Shown piece by piece: positions 59,451 through 64,000 of a stretch of 64,000 nt of DNA. The notes below the pieces were generated by a model. That model worked only from the letters and a program-made list of their open reading frames with translations, was not told where the DNA came from and did not search any database. The DNA is from Anaerococcus prevotii DSM 20548 (GTDB lineage: Bacteria; Bacillota; Clostridia; Tissierellales; Peptoniphilaceae): NCBI RefSeq assembly GCF_000024105.1, contig NC_013171.1, forward strand, positions 1,819,068 through 1,883,067. The letters run 5' to 3'. The position numbers and the translations under genes were made by a program. The first letter of the stretch is position 1. The number at the start of each line of letters is the position of its first letter.

Positions 59451-61145
59451 ATGCAACTACAATCATTAAGCTCTCTACAATGGAATCTCATAGCAGGAGG
59501 TCTAGCCATATTCCTATTTGGTATTTCCCTCATGGGAGATGCTTTAACGAACTTTGCAGGACCTAAGCTAAGAGGATATGTAGAGAAATATACTTCCAAT
59601 CCGATAATGGGAGTTTTAGTTGGTATAGTCATAACTGGTTTAATCCAATCCTCATCAGCGACGACAGTTATAGCCATAAGTTTTGTAAGAGCAGGAGTTA
59701 TGAGTCTCGAACAGGCTATAGGTGTCATTTTGGGTGCAAATATTGGTACAACCGTTACATCTATATTGATTGGTTTCGATTTAGGATATCTATCGTATTT
59801 CATCGCCCTATTAGGCGTACTTTTTACGATGTTTTCAGCGAAAAGAAAAAATAAATATATCGGAGAAATTCTAGTAGGATTCGGCCTACTATTTATAGGA
59901 CTTGAAATGATGGGATCATCCCTATCAGAGTTAAGTAAAATAGACGGTTTTGAAAAAGCAGTAGCTAATATGGCTAGAAACCCAATAATAGCAGTAATCG
60001 CCGGAGCAGGACTTACAGCCTTGATCCAATCATCATCTGCCTTTATCGGTATTACTCAGTCCTTATTTGCTTCAGGGGCCATAGACTTAAAGCTTGCCCT
60101 AGCACTTATGTTTGGTGCAAATATAGGTACATGTATAACTGCAGTCTTAGCCTCACTTGGTGGATCACTATCCTCTAGAAGAACATCAACTTTCCATGTA
60201 TTCTTTAATGTGCTCATATCAGTAATATTTTTGATCTTCTTAGACCCTTACGAAAGCCTAGTAAGAACAATAGCGGATTTCTTGGGAACAAACAAGTTGA
60301 TGACAATAGCAGTGGGCCACTTTACCTTTAACTTTATAGGTATGATTTTATTCCTACCTCTTATCAAGTATATAGGTAAGTTCTTGAGAAAGCTTATCCC
60401 AGGTAAGGATTCAATATTCTCTGATCTCGGAGATATAGAGCTAGATAATAAGCTAATAGAAACTTTCCCTTTGGCTGCTCTTGATCAAATAAAGGCTGCG
60501 ATTCTTAAGGAATCTAAGGTTGCCCTAGAGACAATAAAGCAAACAAAGCTTTACTTATTAGAAAAAGATAGAAAATATTTAGAAACTGCTAACCAAGCAG
60601 AGTCTATTGTAAATGATATGGATACCAAAATCCAAGCCTATCTTTTAGCTATAGCCCAAAACTCTGGGCCAATGGATTTGGAAGTTGAAGTTCAAAACTA
60701 CTTACAGATTCAAATAAATGTAGAAAGAATCTCAGACCTTGCTCAAAATTTGGGTGAGTACTATGAAGAAATATATGAATCTAACGCAAGTTATAACGAA
60801 GAAGCCTTGTCAGACTTGGAAGACATATATGATTTAGTAATCAATAACTTTGTTAACGCTATAGAAGTTTTTGATAGCAAAGACCAAGCCGTATTTAGAA
60901 GACTCGGCGAAGACGAGGCAGCTCTTGACCTTATGGAGACCACACTAAGAAAGGCCCACTACAAGAGACTTGCCAATGGTGAAGATATGACAAGTATAGC
61001 TTCATATGTATTTAACGACATCTTATCGACCATGGAAAGAACCGGAGACCATGCTTATAACATCGCAAGACTAACCATGGATCCTGTTAAAGTCCATACA
61101 GATAACCACTCTAAATTCGATCAAGTTTCACATGAAACATTTTAA
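59451..61145 (+). CDS. Na/Pi cotransporter family protein with PhoU-like tail
   Basis: A 564-residue protein. The membrane part (about 1-310) has two inverted Na/Pi-cotransporter repeats with QSSSATTVIAISFVRAG and QSSSAFIGITQSLFASG. The C-terminal cytoplasmic half (about 340-550) has two PhoU-type helical bundles (DMDTKIQAYLLAIAQ, NDILSTMERTGDHAYNIARL). It exports or imports phosphate with sodium. It lies on the plus strand between minus-strand jag and mnmE, head-on to the fork. GGAGGG precedes the ATG. Confidence 0.92.
   Translation: MQLQSLSSLQWNLIAGGLAIFLFGISLMGDALTNFAGPKLRGYVEKYTSNPIMGVLVGIVITGLIQSSSATTVIAISFVRAGVMSLEQAIGVILGANIGTTVTSILIGFDLGYLSYFIALLGVLFTMFSAKRKNKYIGEILVGFGLLFIGLEMMGSSLSELSKIDGFEKAVANMARNPIIAVIAGAGLTALIQSSSAFIGITQSLFASGAIDLKLALALMFGANIGTCITAVLASLGGSLSSRRTSTFHVFFNVLISVIFLIFLDPYESLVRTIADFLGTNKLMTIAVGHFTFNFIGMILFLPLIKYIGKFLRKLIPGKDSIFSDLGDIELDNKLIETFPLAALDQIKAAILKESKVALETIKQTKLYLLEKDRKYLETANQAESIVNDMDTKIQAYLLAIAQNSGPMDLEVEVQNYLQIQINVERISDLAQNLGEYYEEIYESNASYNEEALSDLEDIYDLVINNFVNAIEVFDSKDQAVFRRLGEDEAALDLMETTLRKAHYKRLANGEDMTSIASYVFNDILSTMERTGDHAYNIARLTMDPVKVHTDNHSKFDQVSHETF
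61124..61139. promoter_or_regulatory. parS-like site 5 (3' end of the Na/Pi gene)
   Basis: AGTTTCACATGAAACA, one base from sites 1 and 4. It encodes the last residues VSHET of the transporter. Confidence 0.8.
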
Positions 61146-61169
61146 AAAGCCGGATCAACCGGCTTTTTG
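61145..61169 (+). terminator. Terminator of the Na/Pi cotransporter gene
   Basis: AAAAAGCCGG (61145-61154) and CCGGCTTTTT (61160-61169) form a perfect 10-bp stem with loop ATCAA. Confidence 0.9.
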
Positions 61170-61195
61170 CTTTTTTATTTTTCGCAAAATAAAAA

Positions 61196-61219
61196 AGCCT
61201 GTGAAAGGTCACAAGCTTA
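61196..61219 (-). terminator. Terminator of the rpmH-to-jag operon
   Basis: AAGCCTGTGA (61196-61205) and TCACAAGCTT (61210-61219) form a stem with one mismatch; the minus strand runs into TTTTTTATTTT. It overlaps the jag stop. Confidence 0.8.
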
Positions 61220-62047
61220 TTCTACATAGTCAACTACAACATATCTTTTAGGATCAGTTCCTTCAGAGTGACTTGATACATTTGGATATTTACTTATCTC
61301 TTCGTGGGCAAGTCTTCTCTCGTAGGAATTCATATATCTTAAATTCCAAGATTTCTTACTTCTTTGAACTTTCCTAGCAGTATCTGCAGCAAGGTCTATT
61401 ATTTTCTCATCTCTTCTCTTCTTGTATGAGTTAATATCAATATTAATTCTAACATTGTTTCTTCTTGAATCTATAGCTTTTCTTATAATAAGTTCAATCG
61501 CATCTAGGGTCGAACCGGCCTTACCTATAGCAATTCCTGTATCTTTCTCAGAAACTTTGGCTTCAAGCTTTATGATATTATCTTCTAGATTTCCTATAAC
61601 AGTAACATCTTCGAAATGCATAGCTAGAAGGATTTTCTCTAATAGGTCCTTTGCCTCATAGAACTTGTCTATATCAGCCTTTTGCTTGGCTCTTCCGTAA
61701 TCAACAGGCTCTGTCTTTTCTTCTACTTCTAATTCTTCTTCTTTGTTTTCTGTAACTTCAGGAAATTCTTCTTTGTTGTCTATGATTTCTTCTTCGCTAT
61801 CGTCTTCATTTGCTGTGAATTTAGTATCTTCGATCTCTCTTTCAAGATTAGATAAAGCTTCTTTGATGTCTTCTTCGTAGCTTACTCTTACTACTGCATC
61901 CTTACTTCCAATAAGACCTAAAAATCCAGTAGATTCTTCTTCAATAATCTCAACTTCTACTTCATCTCGACTCTTGCCAATTTCTTCTAGAGCAAGCTCT
62001 ATAGCCTTCTCTTTAGTTTTGGCGCTTTTAATTATTGACTTTTTCAT
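61217..62047 (-). CDS. jag: RNA-binding protein Jag (KhpB/EloR)
   Basis: A 276-residue protein with Jag_N domain (1-55; EVEVEIIEEESTGFLGLIGSKDAVVRV), an acidic linker (about 60-120), a KH domain (about 125-200; IGKAGSTLDAIELIIRKAID) and R3H domain (about 205-275; RRLAHEEISKYPNVSSHSEG). Homologues regulate cell elongation through RNA binding with KhpA. It overlaps yidC by 20 bases, with GGAG before the ATG. Confidence 0.94.
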   Translation of the reverse strand: MKKSIIKSAKTKEKAIELALEEIGKSRDEVEVEIIEEESTGFLGLIGSKDAVVRVSYEEDIKEALSNLEREIEDTKFTANEDDSEEEIIDNKEEFPEVTENKEEELEVEEKTEPVDYGRAKQKADIDKFYEAKDLLEKILLAMHFEDVTVIGNLEDNIIKLEAKVSEKDTGIAIGKAGSTLDAIELIIRKAIDSRRNNVRINIDINSYKKRRDEKIIDLAADTARKVQRSKKSWNLRYMNSYERRLAHEEISKYPNVSSHSEGTDPKRYVVVDYVE

Positions 62048-62765
62048 TTTCTAACTCCATTTTTTTATTTCTCATTGAAAAATGCATTATAACCATTATT
62101 ACTAATCTAAATAAAGAACTTAGGGTGTAATATAGTGGTAGACCTGCAGGGAGACCTCTAAATACAAAGAAATACATCAAAGGCATGAGTAAAAGCATGT
62201 TATTCATTCCTCCCATTGCCCCTCCTGCTTGTTGCATTTGTGGATTGGTCTTCATTGAGAAAAGTTGTACACCAACTTGGGATAAAGATGTAAGTAGTGG
62301 TAGGCCGAACCAATATGGATCTTTTTGAAGTAGGTCTGGTATCCAGTAGAAATTGGTTCTGATATTATCAAGGCCTTCTGTGAATACATATTTAGTTGTA
62401 TCGCTCATCATTCTAAACAATCCAAAAAGTATAAGGATTTGGATTATCATTACAAGACAACCAGAAAGACCAGGAGTAACTCCTTCTTCCTTATATAGTT
62501 CTTGCATCTTTTGTTGCATGATTTGTTGATCGTAGCCATATTTTTTCTGGATTTCTTCCATCTTTGGCTTGAAAACCTTAGTTCTTTCAGCTTGTTTTTG
62601 TTGGCTAACGGTCATTGGTATAATTAAAAGACTCACAAGCAAAGTCATTATTACTATCGCTATGGCATAAAAACTAACATTTGTAGGTTCTGTGAAATTC
62701 GCCGCGAGATAATCATATATCCATCTCATAAGCTGACCTAAAATGCCGGCTATAAACTTAATCAT
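62028..62765 (-). CDS. yidC: Membrane protein insertase YidC/Oxa1
   Basis: A 245-residue insertase with about five to six membrane helices; no lipoprotein signal is obvious. MTVSQQKQAERTKVFKPKMEEIQKKYG is the cytoplasmic hairpin, and LPLLTSLSQVGVQLFSMKTNPQMQQAGG leads into the last helices. The first helix has the insertase's hydrophobic groove. It inserts membrane proteins with or without SecYEG. GGAG precedes the ATG. Confidence 0.95.
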   Translation of the reverse strand: MIKFIAGILGQLMRWIYDYLAANFTEPTNVSFYAIAIVIMTLLVSLLIIPMTVSQQKQAERTKVFKPKMEEIQKKYGYDQQIMQQKMQELYKEEGVTPGLSGCLVMIIQILILFGLFRMMSDTTKYVFTEGLDNIRTNFYWIPDLLQKDPYWFGLPLLTSLSQVGVQLFSMKTNPQMQQAGGAMGGMNNMLLLMPLMYFFVFRGLPAGLPLYYTLSSLFRLVIMVIMHFSMRNKKMELENEKVNN

Positions 62766-62785
62766 ATAAACTCCATCTATTTCAT

Positions 62786-63001
62786 TTAATCTACTGGATC
62801 ATATCCACCCTTAGAGAATGGATTGCATCTTAATATTCTCCAAAAAGACTTGATAAACGCTTTCAAAAACCCGTATTTTCTGAAAGCTTCCAGTGCGTAT
62901 TGGGAACAAGTCGGGTAGAACTTGCACTTGGAAGGTCCTAATTGGGGAGAAATAAACTTTTGATAAAACTTAATAAGTCTTATAAACAACCTATTTATCA
63001 T
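62786..63001 (-). CDS. yidD: Membrane protein insertion efficiency factor YidD
   Basis: A 71-residue protein with the family core [32 protein letters not shown] and [15 protein letters not shown], including three conserved cysteines. It aids YidC function. It overlaps rnpA by 11 bases. Confidence 0.96.
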   Translation of the reverse strand: MINRLFIRLIKFYQKFISPQLGPSKCKFYPTCSQYALEAFRKYGFLKAFIKSFWRILRCNPFSKGGYDPVD

Positions 63002-63341
63002 AATAGACTATATTTTTCTTAAAAGCCTTACTCAAAACATGACCCAAGGATTTTTTTAATTTGTCATAAGTAAAATCTGTCGTATGTTTCTTAGGAATAA
63101 TTACTATATCTACTCCATTTATAGAAGCATAATTAAGCCTAAGAATCTCTCTTAACTTCCTTTTTAGTGAATTTCTTTGGTTGGCCTTGCCGATTTTTTT
63201 GCTAATAGTAATTCCAAATCTAGGATGGTTTAGGCCGTTGTTTTTGATAAGTACAGTGAAATCCCTATTATAGAAAGCTTTGTTTTTCTTGTATACTCTT
63301 TGAAAATCTAAATCTTTTCTTAAACTAATTCTTTTTTCCAT
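62991..63341 (-). CDS. rnpA: Ribonuclease P protein component
   Basis: A 116-residue basic protein. [34 protein letters not shown] region (here [13 protein letters not shown] and NSLKRKLRE) holds the RNR-type motif that binds RNase P RNA; in this copy it reads NQRNSLKR. It supports processing of tRNA 5' ends. The ribosome site is weak, which may reflect low copy need. It follows rpmH after 76 bases. Confidence 0.95.
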   Translation of the reverse strand: MEKRISLRKDLDFQRVYKKNKAFYNRDFTVLIKNNGLNHPRFGITISKKIGKANQRNSLKRKLREILRLNYASINGVDIVIIPKKHTTDFTYDKLKKSLGHVLSKAFKKNIVYYDK

Positions 63342-63417
63342 ATTAAAAATCTAAAATACATATAAACAAGAGCCTTAAAAAAGGCCCTCTCTCTAATCTA
63401 TATATTACTATTTTAGC

Positions 63418-63552
63418 CTAAGCAGATAATCTTTTTCTGTTTTTTCTTCTTCTAGCTTTAAGTACTCTTCTACCGCCTGGGCTTGACATTCTTTTTCTAA
63501 AGCCGTGATCTTTAGATCTCTTTCTTCTATTTGGTTGATAAGTTCTCTTCAT
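63418..63552 (-). CDS. rpmH: Ribosomal protein bL34
   Basis: This 44-residue gene is short and easily missed. The product starts [18 protein letters not shown] and continues [19 protein letters not shown], the universal L34 pattern. Between its stop and rnpA there is a short GC-rich inverted repeat (GAGCCTT/AAGGCCCTC near 63369-63389) that could attenuate read-through. GGAGG lies 10 bases before the ATG. Confidence 0.97.
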   Translation of the reverse strand: MKRTYQPNRRKRSKDHGFRKRMSSPGGRRVLKARRRKNRKRLSA

Positions 63553-63586
63553 GCTTACACCTCCTACTCTTTTTTTGACTCATACT

Positions 63587-63615
63587 ATTATATTGAAATA
63601 AAGCTAATCTGTCAA
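63587..63615 (-). promoter_or_regulatory. rpmH operon promoter
   Basis: On the minus strand TTGACA (63615-63610) and TATAAT (63592-63587) are exactly 17 bp apart, both consensus. It should drive rpmH, rnpA, yidD, yidC and jag strongly. Confidence 0.9.
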
Positions 63616-63732
63616 GATATATAGGCAAAAAATATTACATCGCTAAGGATAGATTACCCCTATGAATAATTTATGCATTAGGTCTTTGGATAAATAATCA
63701 AATATCAGGGTTAATCATGCATATATTTTCAA

Positions 63733-63741
63733 TGTGGATAA
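63733..63741 (-). promoter_or_regulatory. DnaA box
   Basis: TGTGGATAA, the exact complement of TTATCCACA. Confidence 0.85.
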
Positions 63742-63887
63742 AATTGGGGATAGAATAATTTTACACAAGTTGTAAACAAAAATTTCTTATGAATAAAATT
63801 TAAAAATCATCGATTATTAATTTTCGTTTTGGCTTAAATTAGTGATTTCTGAAAAAAGTATGAAGAAGGATAAATAAATACACAGAC

Positions 63888-63896
63888 TTATCCACA
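63888..63896 (+). promoter_or_regulatory. DnaA box
   Basis: TTATCCACA, perfect consensus. Confidence 0.85.
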
Positions 63897-63962
63897 TATC
63901 CACTAGAAATTTCGGCCTTTTCAAAGTGAAAAAATAAGTTTTCCCAAAAATATAATAAAAAA

Positions 63963-63971
63963 TGTGGATAA
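63963..63971 (-). promoter_or_regulatory. DnaA box
   Basis: TGTGGATAA, the exact complement of TTATCCACA. Confidence 0.85.
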
Positions 63972-64000
63972 GTTGATTAAATCGCTTGATTATAGTATAA

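Larger units (their letters stand above)
63553..64000. other. Replication origin region (oriC), left part
   Basis: A 448-bp AT-rich stretch with no ORF lies beyond rpmH, the usual Firmicute position of oriC in front of dnaA. Perfect DnaA boxes (TTATCCACA or complement) occur at 63733-63741 (-), 63888-63896 (+) and 63963-63971 (-). A one-mismatch box lies at 63685-63693 (-). The region between boxes is nearly pure A/T. dnaA itself would begin outside the window. Confidence 0.88.

Overview
The window is AT-rich, gene-dense bacterial chromosome from a Gram-positive anaerobe. It most likely comes from the Peptoniphilaceae (Anaerococcus-like Tissierellia). This is an inference from low GC, AGGAGG-type ribosome sites with many TTG starts, a V-type ATPase in the ntp order, a mucin-active GH101 enzyme with a KTGVGS-type C-terminal anchor, and anaerobe-style redox genes. 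No rRNA or tRNA gene was seen. The right end is the chromosome origin: rpmH, rnpA, yidD, yidC and jag lead into an AT-rich stretch with perfect DnaA boxes. dnaA itself should lie just beyond the window. Most genes to the left are on the minus strand, which is co-directional with a fork moving away from that origin.

Layout from left to right. 1-4.5 kb: the 3' part of an endo-alpha-N-acetylgalactosaminidase and an orphan PTS IIB protein. 4.6-8.4 kb: a CoA-disulfide-reductase-like flavoprotein with a degenerate rhodanese tail, then a minus-strand MarR/pirin/FMN-reductase operon with a 24-bp palindromic operator. 8.5-13.9 kb: an OPT transporter coupled to a PqqD-like protein, a CBS-domain membrane protein and an NhaC antiporter. 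14-22.5 kb: a complete ntpFIKECGABD V-ATPase operon whose K subunit carries the sodium-ligand residues. 22.6-26.4 kb: a lipoprotein, a glycosyltransferase and an AGCS symporter. 26.4-31.7 kb: ribonucleotide reductase beta and alpha genes, separated, with two NrdR boxes upstream of alpha. 31.8-33.9 kb: an RDD protein, SppA and a DUF3842 protein. 33.9-39.7 kb: a plus-strand larE-larB-larC operon for the nickel-pincer cofactor, running directly into a FecCD-type ABC importer. larC needs a -1 frameshift at an A9 slippery run, and the operon has a terminator-like hairpin in its leader. 39.7-42.7 kb: a decayed patch with IS1182-type transposase fragments, a kdgT-like fragment, a lacI-type pseudogene and one intact lipase-like gene. 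42.7-46.7 kb: a gate-domain membrane protein and a MarR-FtsH operon. 46.8-50.7 kb: pta, DUF1538, PII-like protein, thioredoxin, flavin thioredoxin reductase and GNAT. 50.8-59.3 kb: DUF4446, fchA, parB, parA, cinA, CPBP protease, rsmG, mnmG and mnmE, with five parS-like sites across 51.6-61.1 kb. 59.4-64 kb: a Na/Pi cotransporter, jag, yidC, yidD, rnpA, rpmH and oriC.

Together the energy genes (Na-type V-ATPase, NhaC, AGCS symporter, Na/Pi cotransporter) suggest a sodium-based membrane economy. The strongest items for follow-up are the larC recoding site with its leader attenuator and linked metal importer, the PII/DUF1538/thioredoxin/ferredoxin-type thioredoxin reductase operon, the OPT plus orphan PqqD-like pair, the parS cluster, and a small MITE-like element between CPBP and cinA. 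Everything here was read by eye from the sequence; no database search was run.
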